Shown here: positions 17,640 to 25,916 of the stretch, in pieces
How positions within the stretch are numbered: the stretch's first letter is position 1
Layout of the letters: every line of letters begins with the position of its first letter
Origin: SVMC01 sp045628065
GTDB taxonomy: Bacteria; Bacillota; Clostridia; Oscillospirales; Oscillospiraceae
Reading direction: 5' to 3'
NCBI GenBank assembly: GCA_045628065.1
Contig: JAZQOW010000107.1
Coordinates: 1 to 64,000 of the forward strand
DNA length: 64,000 bases
Translations under genes and position numbers: made by a program
Notes under the pieces: generated by a model
Seen by the model: only the letters and a program-made list of their open reading frames with translations
Database searches by the model: none
What the model was told of the DNA's origin: nothing

Positions 17640-19781
17640 TCATTCTGCCATTAAGAAGCGCATGATAATGGTGGCAATCTGTGCACGGGTTGCGGTGTTC
17701 TTGGGGGCGAGGGTGGTCACGCCGTTGGATTTGATGCCGGTGATGAGTCCCTCGGAGACCGCCCAGGTCATGGCATCCTTGGCATAGTTGCCGATCTTTT
17801 CTGCATCCGGGTAGTCCAGAGGGCCGTCAACTTTGGGGTTGCCTGCGTAGCGATAGAGAATGGTGGCAATCTGTTCTCTGGTGATCTTATTGTCGGGCTT
17901 GAAGGAGCCGTCATTGTAGCCGTTGACAATGCCATTTTCTGCTGCCCAGGCCACGGCATTAGAGAAGTATTTACCAGCAGGAACATCGGAGAAATCGGCA
18001 GGTGCTTCTACAGCAGGTTCACCCGCCACACGGTAAAGGATGGTTATAAGCTGGCCTCTCGTCAGGCTGCCGGAGGGGTTAAAGAGCATATCGGAGGTGC
18101 CATTCATCAGTTCGTTTTCATAGGCATAGGCCACAGCATTCTTGAACCAGTCAGTAGCCTTCACGTCCATAAAGCTGCCAACCACGGGATTGCAGTCATA
18201 GTAGACTGTGGCATTGCAGCCATAGCCATAGGATGCATATTCGCTATTTTCAATTGCCTGCCACTGGGAATAACTGCCTTCATAGAAAATGGATTTCAAA
18301 TTCTCGCACAGGTCAAACAGACTATAACCGAGATAGGAGATGCTTTCGGGGAGGTATACCCAATCAAGAGATTCGCACTTAAAGAAGGCAAAGTTCCCAA
18401 GGTAAGTCAGCATGGGGGGCAGCGAAATACTCTTCAAGCTATAACAGTCCTCAAAAGCGCCTGAGTCAATCATTTCCAATTTATCGGGGAAAGCTACATT
18501 TGCCAGCTGTTCACAGCCGCTAAAGGCTGTTTCCGGAATTTCCCGGATGCCCTGCGGAATGGTAACGCTGGTCAGGCCACAATTAGTAAAGGCACCTTGA
18601 CAAAGTGAGGTAACTGAGTCCGGGATGCTTACGGACTGTAAATAGTATGCATGATAAAAGGCTCGGTTACCAATTTCTGTGACAGAGGATGGGATATCAT
18701 AGCTATTTGCGGCGCATTTTGAGGGATACTGGATCAACTTCGTCATGTCCTTGGAAAACAGCACACCGTTTTCACTTGCAAAATAGGGGCTATCGGCATC
18801 TACAGAAATGGAGGTGGCAGAGGCAAGTGCAATATCTCCCAAGCAAGACACATTTTTGGGGAGCGTAAAGCTCAAGCTGACATCCCTACCGCAATCCAGA
18901 AATGCGGCTTCACCGATAAAGACAACGGATTCCGAGATGTTGACGGAGGAAAGCTTTTCGCAGCCTGAAAAGGCATATTCGTCAATCCAAGTGACCTTGT
19001 CAGGAATGGTAACAGAGCGCAAGTCGCAGTTATCAAACATCAAACGGGAAATGGATGTCAGATTTTTTGAGAGGGTAACATTCCGCAGATGCTGGCAGTT
19101 ACTAAACGCCCCCATCTCGCATTCGGTTACGCTGTCAGGAAGGGTGAGCTTTTTCAGATTGCATCCTGCAAAGGTCAAAATGCCAATCGTGGTCAATGTC
19201 TCGGGAAACGTGACAGAAGAAAAATATAAGTTGTCGGAAAATGCGTAATTAGCAATTTCTGTTACGCCATCGGGGACACGATAGCTTTCTTCCTCTTTCT
19301 TGGCCGGATAGTATAGGAGGGTATGTTTATCCTTTGAAAAAAGCACACCGTCCACAGCACTGAAGGTCTTGTTCCCGGCATCTACCTGAACTTCTTTCAG
19401 ACTGCTCCCGAGCAGCGTATCATCTTCCAACTCTGTAAGGCTGGCAGGGAGATAAATACTATGCAGCTGCCAACAATCATCAAACACACGGGAGCCAATG
19501 CTGCAAACACCTTCAGGGATTGTGACCTTTTCCAAATTGGAAAGTCGGGTGAAGCAGCCATCAATTAAACCAGTGACACGCATTCCATCCACATATTGGG
19601 GAACAGTGATTTCTACAGTATCTGGATTTTCATAATAGGAGATTTGACAGGTTCCATCTCCGTTATCCCAAGCATAGTATCCATCACCGTAATAGTCCTC
19701 CGCAGATACACTGCCTGCCATGCCCACGCACAGTCCAAAGATCAAACTCAGAGCGAGAAGGATGCTAAGTAATTTTTTCAT
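17640..19781 (-). CDS. BspA-like leucine-rich-repeat surface protein with three SLH domains (intact)
   Basis: 713 residues. Signal peptide 1-27 (MKKLLSILLALSLIFGLCVG). About 20 BspA/LRR_5 repeats (SVTIPDKVTWIDEYAFSGC type) span roughly 55-520. Three SLH domains follow from about 530 (SFMDVKATDWFKNAVAYAYENELMNGTS onward, TRGQ, TREQ and TRAQ motifs). The SLH part would hold it on the wall or S-layer, with the repeats outward. BspA-type proteins bind host proteins or other bacteria in studied species; here that is inference. It has AAGGAT before the ATG and the structured leader at 19803. Confidence 0.92.
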   Translation of the reverse strand: MKKLLSILLALSLIFGLCVGMAGSVSAEDYYGDGYYAWDNGDGTCQISYYENPDTVEITVPQYVDGMRVTGLIDGCFTRLSNLEKVTIPEGVCSIGSRVFDDCWQLHSIYLPASLTELEDDTLLGSSLKEVQVDAGNKTFSAVDGVLFSKDKHTLLYYPAKKEEESYRVPDGVTEIANYAFSDNLYFSSVTFPETLTTIGILTFAGCNLKKLTLPDSVTECEMGAFSNCQHLRNVTLSKNLTSISRLMFDNCDLRSVTIPDKVTWIDEYAFSGCEKLSSVNISESVVFIGEAAFLDCGRDVSLSFTLPKNVSCLGDIALASATSISVDADSPYFASENGVLFSKDMTKLIQYPSKCAANSYDIPSSVTEIGNRAFYHAYYLQSVSIPDSVTSLCQGAFTNCGLTSVTIPQGIREIPETAFSGCEQLANVAFPDKLEMIDSGAFEDCYSLKSISLPPMLTYLGNFAFFKCESLDWVYLPESISYLGYSLFDLCENLKSIFYEGSYSQWQAIENSEYASYGYGCNATVYYDCNPVVGSFMDVKATDWFKNAVAYAYENELMNGTSDMLFNPSGSLTRGQLITILYRVAGEPAVEAPADFSDVPAGKYFSNAVAWAAENGIVNGYNDGSFKPDNKITREQIATILYRYAGNPKVDGPLDYPDAEKIGNYAKDAMTWAVSEGLITGIKSNGVTTLAPKNTATRAQIATIIMRFLMAE

Positions 19782-19802
19782 AACGCATTATCCTTTCTTT
19801 TA

Positions 19803-19882
19803 CAGGCGGTATACGTATCGCCTGCTGTTTTGATTTGTTTCCTCTTACTGCTTATTACGACAGAATATTTTGCGTATTCTGT
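19803..19882 (-). promoter_or_regulatory. Structured leader of the intact LRR-SLH gene
   Basis: ACAGAATA/TATTCTGT (19882-19860) and CAGGCG/CGCCTG (19824-19803) inverted repeats match those before the split copy. In the first stem a G-T pair in one copy is A-T in the other, which supports pairing. About 200 bases upstream of the two genes align. Confidence 0.5.
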
Positions 19883-19954
19883 TGTTTTTAACAAATATCC
19901 GCCATATGCTATTATACTGATATCTCGAAAAATGGCTTGATTTTTGGATTTATT

Positions 19955-20026
19955 TTACAGAATAAAAAACAAATATCTACAGGAATTAAGGCTCAGAGTG
20001 AGAAGGATGCTAAGTAGTTTTTTCAT
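19955..20026 (-). pseudogene. Relic signal-peptide start of a third LRR-SLH copy
   Basis: AAAGGAACATATGTT and an ATG open MKKLLSILLTLSL, matching the signal peptides of both paralogues. The frame then runs into sequence homologous to their upstream region and stops after 23 residues. The junction is at about 19990 (AGGAATTAAG). It still has a ribosome site, so a short peptide could be made. Confidence 0.7.
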
Positions 20027-20225
20027 AACATATGTTCCTTTCTGAATGATTTGCAGACAGCGGGGAGTAGTTTATATTTTAAAAACACTTACAATTGGAG
20101 CTTATCAAAATTATGCACTATTGTCAATCTTTAGCAGGAATATTTCAACAATTTTAGCGAAATACACTATTGCTATTCTTCTGTTTTGGCACAAATCCAC
20201 AAGCATTGGAAAAGCTAAAAAATAA

Positions 20226-20254
20226 CTGGAAAAATGGAAAAATTGTGATATAAT
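20226..20254 (+). promoter_or_regulatory. Extended -10 promoter of the antiporter operon
   Basis: TGATATAAT at 20246-20254 is a strong extended -10. The -35 (CTGGAA, 17 bases upstream) is weak. Confidence 0.55.
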
Positions 20255-20309
20255 TGTAAGCTGGAATTTTATTGAGGCGCGGGGGCGCTTCTTTATAGGA
20301 GGTACGGGT

Positions 20310-20768
20310 ATGTATTTGCTTCTTTACTGCCTGTGGATTATCTGGAACGGAAAAATCACGGTGGAGATCCTTCTGCTGGGATTGGGCATCGTGGCAGGAA
20401 TCGGGCTGCTGTCCTGGGTGCTGTTCGATTATACGCCGAAGCGGGAGTGGAGAATTCTCAGGAAAGCACCGCTTTTTACGGCTTATGTATTTGTACTTCT
20501 CTGGGAAATTCTGAAGGCCAACTGGAATATGCTCGGCTTTATCATCAATGCGCACCGCGCCATTGAGCCGACCCTTGTGACCTTTCAAACCGACCTGAAA
20601 ACCAGCATGGGACGCTTTATTCTTGCCAACTCCATCACCCTGACCCCCGGCACCATTACGGTGCAGATGGAGGAGGATCGGCTGACGGTGCATTGCCTGC
20701 GGCGTGATATGCTCGACACCTCGGAGGACGGGGTGTTCCAGCGCTGGATTCGCAGATTGGAGGCGTAA
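20310..20768 (+). CDS. mrpE: Mrp-type cation/proton antiporter subunit E
   Basis: 152 residues, matching MnhE/MrpE: N-terminal membrane helices (YLLLYCLWIIWNGK, EILLLGLGIVAG), then FQTDLKTSMGRFILANSITLTPGTITVQMEEDRLTVHCL, the family signature. It is a structural subunit of the multisubunit Mrp complex that exchanges Na+ or other cations for protons. First gene of a ten-gene operon on the plus strand with tight or overlapping junctions, and AGGAGG before the ATG. Confidence 0.93.
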   Translation: MYLLLYCLWIIWNGKITVEILLLGLGIVAGIGLLSWVLFDYTPKREWRILRKAPLFTAYVFVLLWEILKANWNMLGFIINAHRAIEPTLVTFQTDLKTSMGRFILANSITLTPGTITVQMEEDRLTVHCLRRDMLDTSEDGVFQRWIRRLEA

Positions 20769-20770
20769 TC

Positions 20771-21064
20771 ATGGAAGCATATTATCATATCTTATATTCT
20801 GCAACTGCGCTGCTTCTTGCGGTGGGTCTGCTTTTCTCCCTGCTCCGCGCCATCCGCGGGCCGAGAGTGGCCGACCGCATCATGGGCATTAATATGATCG
20901 GCACGCTGGTTTCGATTTCTCTGGCGGTGCTGTCTGTATGGCTGAAGGAAAGCTGGCTTCTGGATGTGTGCATCCTTTATGCTATGATCAGCTTCCTTGC
21001 CGTGGTCGTGCTGGCCAAGGTATGTATCGCCGCAAAGCGGCAGGAGGTGAAGCACCATGAGTGA
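20771..21064 (+). CDS. mrpF: Mrp-type antiporter subunit F
   Basis: 97 residues with three membrane helices and the family core RAIRGPRVADRIMGINMIGTLV. It starts 2 bases after mrpE with GGAGG upstream and overlaps mrpG by 8 bases. Small structural subunit of the complex. Confidence 0.92.
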   Translation: MEAYYHILYSATALLLAVGLLFSLLRAIRGPRVADRIMGINMIGTLVSISLAVLSVWLKESWLLDVCILYAMISFLAVVVLAKVCIAAKRQEVKHHE

Positions 21065-21407
21065 GACCGTTCGATTTGTTCTCAGCGCCGCCCTGATCGG
21101 GTTCGGCCTTCTGTGTATTTTCTTTGCCATTCTGGGCGTTTTTAAGTTCCGCTTTGTCATGAACCGCATGCACTGCGCTGCCATCATCGACACGCTGGGC
21201 ATTGCCGGTGTGGCAGTGGGTCTCATGGTTGCTGCCGGAAGCCTGCAATACATCCCGAAGCTTCTGTGCGTGCTCCTGATCCTCTGGGTCGGCAGCCCCA
21301 TTGCCTCCCATCTGGTGGGTCGTCTGGAGATTATGACTGATGATAATTTGAAGGGGCATATGGAAATGGAAGGAGGCCGGAGCGATGACAGCGATGGACT
21401 TATTTGA
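21057..21407 (+). CDS. mrpG: Mrp-type antiporter subunit G
   Basis: 116 residues, three helices, with the PhaG/MnhG signature FFAILGVFKFRFVMNRMHCAAIIDTLG. It overlaps both neighbours (8 and 23 bases). GCAGGAGGTG is its ribosome site. Confidence 0.92.
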   Translation: MSETVRFVLSAALIGFGLLCIFFAILGVFKFRFVMNRMHCAAIIDTLGIAGVAVGLMVAAGSLQYIPKLLCVLLILWVGSPIASHLVGRLEIMTDDNLKGHMEMEGGRSDDSDGLI

Positions 21408-21648
21408 GATCTCTCTGCTGGTTCTGGTGGTCATCTGCGGAATCTGCACCTGCATCAGCCGGAATCTTCTGATTTCTCTGATTATTTTTATGGCCTACAG
21501 CGTCATCATGGCAGTCATCTGGGCGCTGCTTCAGGCACCGGATCTGGCAGTCACCGAGGCTGCCGTGGGCGCGGGAATCTCCAGCTTGCTGCTGTTCCTC
21601 ACCCTGAAGAAAATTCGTGATATCCGGGAGGCGGCAGAAAATGAATAA
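21385..21648 (+). CDS. MbhD-like subunit (DUF4040), stand-alone
   Basis: 87 residues, three helices, with the DUF4040/MbhD core DLAVTEAAVGAGISSLLLFLTLKKI. In classical Mrp systems this module is fused near the C-terminus of the large MrpA protein. Here, as in Mbh-type hydrogenase operons, it is separate. It overlaps the next gene by 8 bases. Confidence 0.88.
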   Translation: MTAMDLFEISLLVLVVICGICTCISRNLLISLIIFMAYSVIMAVIWALLQAPDLAVTEAAVGAGISSLLLFLTLKKIRDIREAAENE

Positions 21649-22546
21649 ATGGAAAAAACTGCGCCTATGGCTGCGGCGCTGGGATTCGGGCGAGCTGAAT
21701 TTCGGCTGCGATGCCTTTACGCTTGCTCCTGCGCCCGAGCCGGAGGATGAATCGGCGGATCAGGCATGGCAGCGCATGCCGGTGCGGCGGGTAGAGCAGG
21801 CAGAGGAACGCTTTTTCCGGCGCATGTACCCCATTCTTGCTACGGTTCTATGCTGCGTCATCATTTCCTTTATGCTCCTGACGGTGGCAGACCTGCCCTC
21901 TTTCGGACAGGCGGATGTGCCGACCAATAATGAAGTTTCCGCACGTTATCTGGAAAAAGGTCTCGAAGAGACCGGCGCTGTGAATGCGGTGGCGGGTATG
22001 ATTCTCGATTACCGTGCCTTTGACACGCTGGGCGAGTCTCATGTGCTCTTTACCGCGACCATTGCCGTGCTCATCCTTCTGCTGACGGTCGAGGGTACCC
22101 CTGAGCCGAAGGTGCAGGCAAAAATCATGGAGCAGGACCCGATCCTGCGCCAGACGGCCAGAGTCATCGTGCCGATGGCCTGCCTCTACGGCGTTTATGT
22201 CATTCTCAACGGCCATTTGGGGCCGGGCGGAGGCTTCTCCGGCGGTGCGGTCATCGGCGGTGCGCTGATCCTCTATGCCATCGCCTTCGGATTTGAGCGG
22301 CTCGATCGCATCCTCAATCTCAAGGCCTTCCGAATTGTGGTGCTGTGCGCCCTGTGCTTCTACAGCAGCGCAAAGTGCTATTCCTTCTTCTGCGGCGCCC
22401 ATGGCCTGCACACCATCTTTACCACCGGCACCCCCGGCGCGATTTTCTCCGCAGGTCTGATCCTGCCGCTGAATATCGCGGTGGGTCTGGTCGTGGCCTG
22501 CACCATGTATGGCTTCTATTCTCTGTTCCAAAGGGGGAGAATCTAA
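21641..22546 (+). CDS. mrpB: MbhE-MnhB fusion, antiporter subunit B
   Basis: 301 residues. A hydrophilic N-terminus of about 60 residues precedes an MbhE-like part (SARYLEKGLEETGAVNAVAGMILDYRAFDTLGE, about 100-145). The MnhB part (GGGFSGGAVIGGALILYAIAFG and TTGTPGAIFSAGLILPLNIAVG) fills the C-terminal half. Start at MNKWKKLRLWLRR; an 8-residue longer frame is less likely. Its stop overlaps the start of mrpC (TAATG). Confidence 0.85.
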   Translation: MNKWKKLRLWLRRWDSGELNFGCDAFTLAPAPEPEDESADQAWQRMPVRRVEQAEERFFRRMYPILATVLCCVIISFMLLTVADLPSFGQADVPTNNEVSARYLEKGLEETGAVNAVAGMILDYRAFDTLGESHVLFTATIAVLILLLTVEGTPEPKVQAKIMEQDPILRQTARVIVPMACLYGVYVILNGHLGPGGGFSGGAVIGGALILYAIAFGFERLDRILNLKAFRIVVLCALCFYSSAKCYSFFCGAHGLHTIFTTGTPGAIFSAGLILPLNIAVGLVVACTMYGFYSLFQRGRI

Positions 22547-22929
22547 TGCTGCTAAATCTATGGAACAGCCGCATTCAGTGCGCGGCGGTGATCCTGTTTG
22601 CCATCGGGTTTTCTACCCTGCTGCTGCACCGCAATCTGTTCAAAAAAATCATCGGCATGAATATTATGGATACGGCGGTGTACCTTTTCCTGACCTCCAT
22701 CGGCTATATCCGGGGGAGGCTGGCTCCCATCATTGTTGAGGGAGCGACCAGTGCGTCAGATTATGTCAACCCGATTCCTGCCGGTCTGGTTCTGACGGGC
22801 ATCGTGGTCTCCGTATCCGTGACCGCCGTGATGCTTTCGCTGACGATTCGCCTCTATCAGCGCTACCATACCCTGAATCTGGATGAGATTTACGCCAACG
22901 CATTGCGGGAACAGGAGGCGCAAGCATGA
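22546..22929 (+). CDS. mrpC: Mrp-type antiporter subunit C (NuoK-like)
   Basis: 127 residues, three helices; NuoK/MnhC family. FSTLLLHRNLFKKIIGMNIMDTAVYLFLTSIGY and NPIPAGLVLTGIVVSVSVTAVMLSLTIRLYQRY are typical. The start overlaps the previous stop by one base, with AAGGGGGAG upstream. Confidence 0.92.
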   Translation: MLLNLWNSRIQCAAVILFAIGFSTLLLHRNLFKKIIGMNIMDTAVYLFLTSIGYIRGRLAPIIVEGATSASDYVNPIPAGLVLTGIVVSVSVTAVMLSLTIRLYQRYHTLNLDEIYANALREQEAQA

Positions 22930-24416
22930 GTTTTTGTCTGAATTTCCCCCTGTTTTCCGTGGTCGCCTCGCTGATGTTTGCTGTCATCAGCTCTGTTGTG
23001 TCGGGCAAGGCGGCAAGAATGCTGAGCCTTTTCCTGACCTCCCTGATCAGCATTACCTCGGCAATTCTGCTTTTCTATGTTCTGTCCACGGGGGAGACCT
23101 ACACTTATCTGATGGGTCATTTCTCCCATCCCTGGGGCAACGAGCTGCGCATCAGCATTTTGGAGCCGCTGTTCAGCGCGGTGTTTGCTGCGGTGATGTT
23201 CCTGTGCCTGCTTGGCGGCCGAAAGCATCTGGCAGATGATTTGCAGCCGGATAAGCAGAATCTGTACTATGTCATGGCAGATCTGGTGCAGTCCTCTCTT
23301 CTGGTTCTGGTATATACCAACGATATTTTTACCGGCTATGTATTCATCGAGATCTGCACCCTGTCCTCCTGCGGCCTGCTGATGATTCGTCAGTGGGGCA
23401 GGACGACGCTGGCGGCAGTGCGCTACATGATTTTCTCTCTGGTGGGCAGCGGCCTGTTCCTTCTGGGCGTGGTGCTTCTATATAATATTACCGGACATCT
23501 GCTGATGCCGGATCTGAAGCAAAGCGTTGCAGCGCTCTGGGAAAGTCAGCAGTATAATGAGCCGCTGATCTCCTCTGTTTGCCTCATTACCGTGGGCATT
23601 GCCATCAAGAGCGGCCTGTTCCCGTGCCATTTCTGGATGCCGGATACCTATGGCTTTGCAACGCCTACCTCCTCCGGTATTCTCTCGGGCCTCATTTCCA
23701 AGGGTTATATCTTCCTTCTCGTGAAGATCATCTTTGATGTATTCGGCACCGAGGTGTTCTATGAGAGCGGCGTGCAGAACGTGCTGTTTGTCTTCGGTGC
23801 CATGGGCATTGTTGCAGGCTCGGTCAGCGCCATGCGGGAAAAGGAAATTTTCCGTATGATCGCCTTCTCCTCTGCGGCACAGATCGGCTACATTTATATG
23901 GGCATCGGCATTTCTCCCACGCTGGGCATTGTGGCGGCGATGTACCATATTCTCACCCATGCGGTCACAAAGCCTCCGCTGTTTCTTGCGGCGGCACGGC
24001 TGTGCGATACCTGCGACGGAAAGCGGCGCTTTACGGATTTGCAGGGTGCGGCCTGGGCAAACCGTCTGGCGGGTGCCTCCTTCAGCTTCGGCGCATTCAG
24101 CATGATCGGCCTTCCGCTGACCATGGGGTTTATCTCCAAGTATCTGTTCGCGCTCTCCGGCTTCCATGTTAATGTCAAGCTGGTGCCGACGCTGGTCATA
24201 CTGGCTATCAGTACCGTGCTCAACACCATCTATTTTACCCGCACCGTTCTGCGCATCTACGGCCGCAGGCAGACGGGAAATGTGACCTCCCTGCCTGCCC
24301 GGCAGCAGCCCTCTTTTGCAGTGGTCGCTGTTCTGTTTATTGTCCTCAATGTGGCAGCCGGTGTGGCGGCATCTCCTCTCATCGACCTCTTGCAGCGTGG
24401 ATTGGAACTGTTTTGA
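22926..24416 (+). CDS. mrpD: NuoL/M/N-like antiporter subunit (MrpD type), first of four
   Basis: 496 residues, about 14 membrane helices, proton-translocating antiporter family. The conserved glutamate lies in VFIEICTLSSC and the lysine in SGLFPCHFWMPD...GILSGLISKGYIFLL. It follows mrpC with an ATGA overlap, the place mrpD usually takes. The ion moved (Na+, K+ or H+) is not readable. Confidence 0.88.
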   Translation: MSFCLNFPLFSVVASLMFAVISSVVSGKAARMLSLFLTSLISITSAILLFYVLSTGETYTYLMGHFSHPWGNELRISILEPLFSAVFAAVMFLCLLGGRKHLADDLQPDKQNLYYVMADLVQSSLLVLVYTNDIFTGYVFIEICTLSSCGLLMIRQWGRTTLAAVRYMIFSLVGSGLFLLGVVLLYNITGHLLMPDLKQSVAALWESQQYNEPLISSVCLITVGIAIKSGLFPCHFWMPDTYGFATPTSSGILSGLISKGYIFLLVKIIFDVFGTEVFYESGVQNVLFVFGAMGIVAGSVSAMREKEIFRMIAFSSAAQIGYIYMGIGISPTLGIVAAMYHILTHAVTKPPLFLAAARLCDTCDGKRRFTDLQGAAWANRLAGASFSFGAFSMIGLPLTMGFISKYLFALSGFHVNVKLVPTLVILAISTVLNTIYFTRTVLRIYGRRQTGNVTSLPARQQPSFAVVAVLFIVLNVAAGVAASPLIDLLQRGLELF

Positions 24417-24440
24417 GAATCATAACAAAGGTGAAATGCT

Positions 24441-25901
24441 ATGAATCAAATATTACTTATGTTTCTTGTTTTCTTCCCTGCATTATGTGCGCTGGTGCTG
24501 CATTTCTTAAAGTCTATGGCGGCAAAGAAGACACTGCTGATTTTTGCGCTCGCGGCGGAGGCCTGCCTGACGGCAGTGCAGTTCCCCCGGCTGGGCGCAG
24601 AGCTTGTGCTGTTCTCCATGACCGACACATTGACGGTGGCACTGCGCTTTGATCAGGTTTCCCGCATTTTCATGACCATTGCCGCAGGCGGCTTCCTGCT
24701 GGCGGGAATCTATACCCTTCGCTATATGGAGCATTCGCAGCGGCAGAGCAGCTTTTTCAGCTTCTTCCTGCTGAGCCAGAGTGCGCTGATGGGCATGGAT
24801 CTGGCAGCGAATCTGATCACCATGTACCTGTTCTTTGAAATGCTGACCCTGATGTCCATGCCGATGGTGCTCCATGACCGCAGCCAGACGGCAGTGAAGG
24901 CAGCGCTCAAGTATCTGTTCTACTCTATCGCCGGCGCCTTCCTGGCGCTGTGTGCGATCTTCTTCCTGTTCCGCTATGCGGATACGCTGGACTTTGTGCC
25001 CGGCGGCAGCCTGAACAATGTCGAAGGGCATGAGAAGCTGCTCCGCGTGGTCATTTTCCTCGGCGTTGTCGGCTTCGGTGCAAAAGCAGGCCTTTATCCC
25101 CTCCATGGGTGGCTGCCCGATGCGCATCCTGCGGCACCGGCACCTGCCTCTGCGGTTCTCTCCGGTGTCATTGCCAAGGCCGGTGTACTGGCCATCATCC
25201 GCGTGGTATTCTTCGCCGTGGGTGCGGATTTCGTCAAGGGTACCTGGGTGCAGAGCGCATGGCTGGGTCTGGCGCTGCTCACTGTTTTCATGGGCTCCAT
25301 GATGGCATACCGCGAGAAGCACTTTAAAAGACGTCTTGCGTATTCCTCTGTCAGCCAGATTTCCTACATCCTTGTGGGTCTGTTTTTCCTGAGCCCGGAG
25401 GGTGCGCTGGGCGGCCTGATGCATCTGCTGTTCCATGCGATTATCAAAATCTGCCTGTTCATGGTTGCGGGCGCTTTTATCTGCATTGCCGGTACACATT
25501 ATGTGGACGAATTTACCGGCTACGGACATTCTATGCCCAAAACCGTTTGGGCATTCACGCTGGCTTCTCTGGCGCTCATCGGCATTCCGCCTGCCTCCGG
25601 CTTTGTGAGCAAGTGGTATCTGGCTGCCGGTGCGCTCAGCTCCGGGATGGCGGTATTCTCCTGGCTTGCGCCGGTGATCCTGCTCATTTCTGCGCTTCTC
25701 ACGGCAGGTTATCTGCTGCCGATCAGCATTCGCGCACTCTTCCCCGGAAAAGATGCTGTTTTGCCGGAGAGAAATGATGAAGGCGGTGCGCTTATGTGGC
25801 TGCCGATCATGATTTTGGCGGTGCTTTCTATTGTGCTGGGCATTTTTGCCGGGCATCTGTACGATTTCTTTGCGGCTCTGAGCAGCTCGCTGTTTGCGTA
25901 A
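24441..25901 (+). CDS. NuoL/M/N-like antiporter subunit, second of four
   Basis: 486 residues, about 14 helices. It has FFEMLTLMSMPMVLH and FGAKAGLYPLHGWLPDAHPAAP, then VLSGVIAKAGVLAIIR, so the Glu, Lys and His of the channel are all present. It starts 24 bases after the previous gene with AAAGGTG. Closest in pattern to MrpD/NuoN-type subunits of Mbh-like clusters. Confidence 0.86.
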   Translation: MNQILLMFLVFFPALCALVLHFLKSMAAKKTLLIFALAAEACLTAVQFPRLGAELVLFSMTDTLTVALRFDQVSRIFMTIAAGGFLLAGIYTLRYMEHSQRQSSFFSFFLLSQSALMGMDLAANLITMYLFFEMLTLMSMPMVLHDRSQTAVKAALKYLFYSIAGAFLALCAIFFLFRYADTLDFVPGGSLNNVEGHEKLLRVVIFLGVVGFGAKAGLYPLHGWLPDAHPAAPAPASAVLSGVIAKAGVLAIIRVVFFAVGADFVKGTWVQSAWLGLALLTVFMGSMMAYREKHFKRRLAYSSVSQISYILVGLFFLSPEGALGGLMHLLFHAIIKICLFMVAGAFICIAGTHYVDEFTGYGHSMPKTVWAFTLASLALIGIPPASGFVSKWYLAAGALSSGMAVFSWLAPVILLISALLTAGYLLPISIRALFPGKDAVLPERNDEGGALMWLPIMILAVLSIVLGIFAGHLYDFFAALSSSLFA

Positions 25902-25916
25902 AGTGGAGGCGGGACT

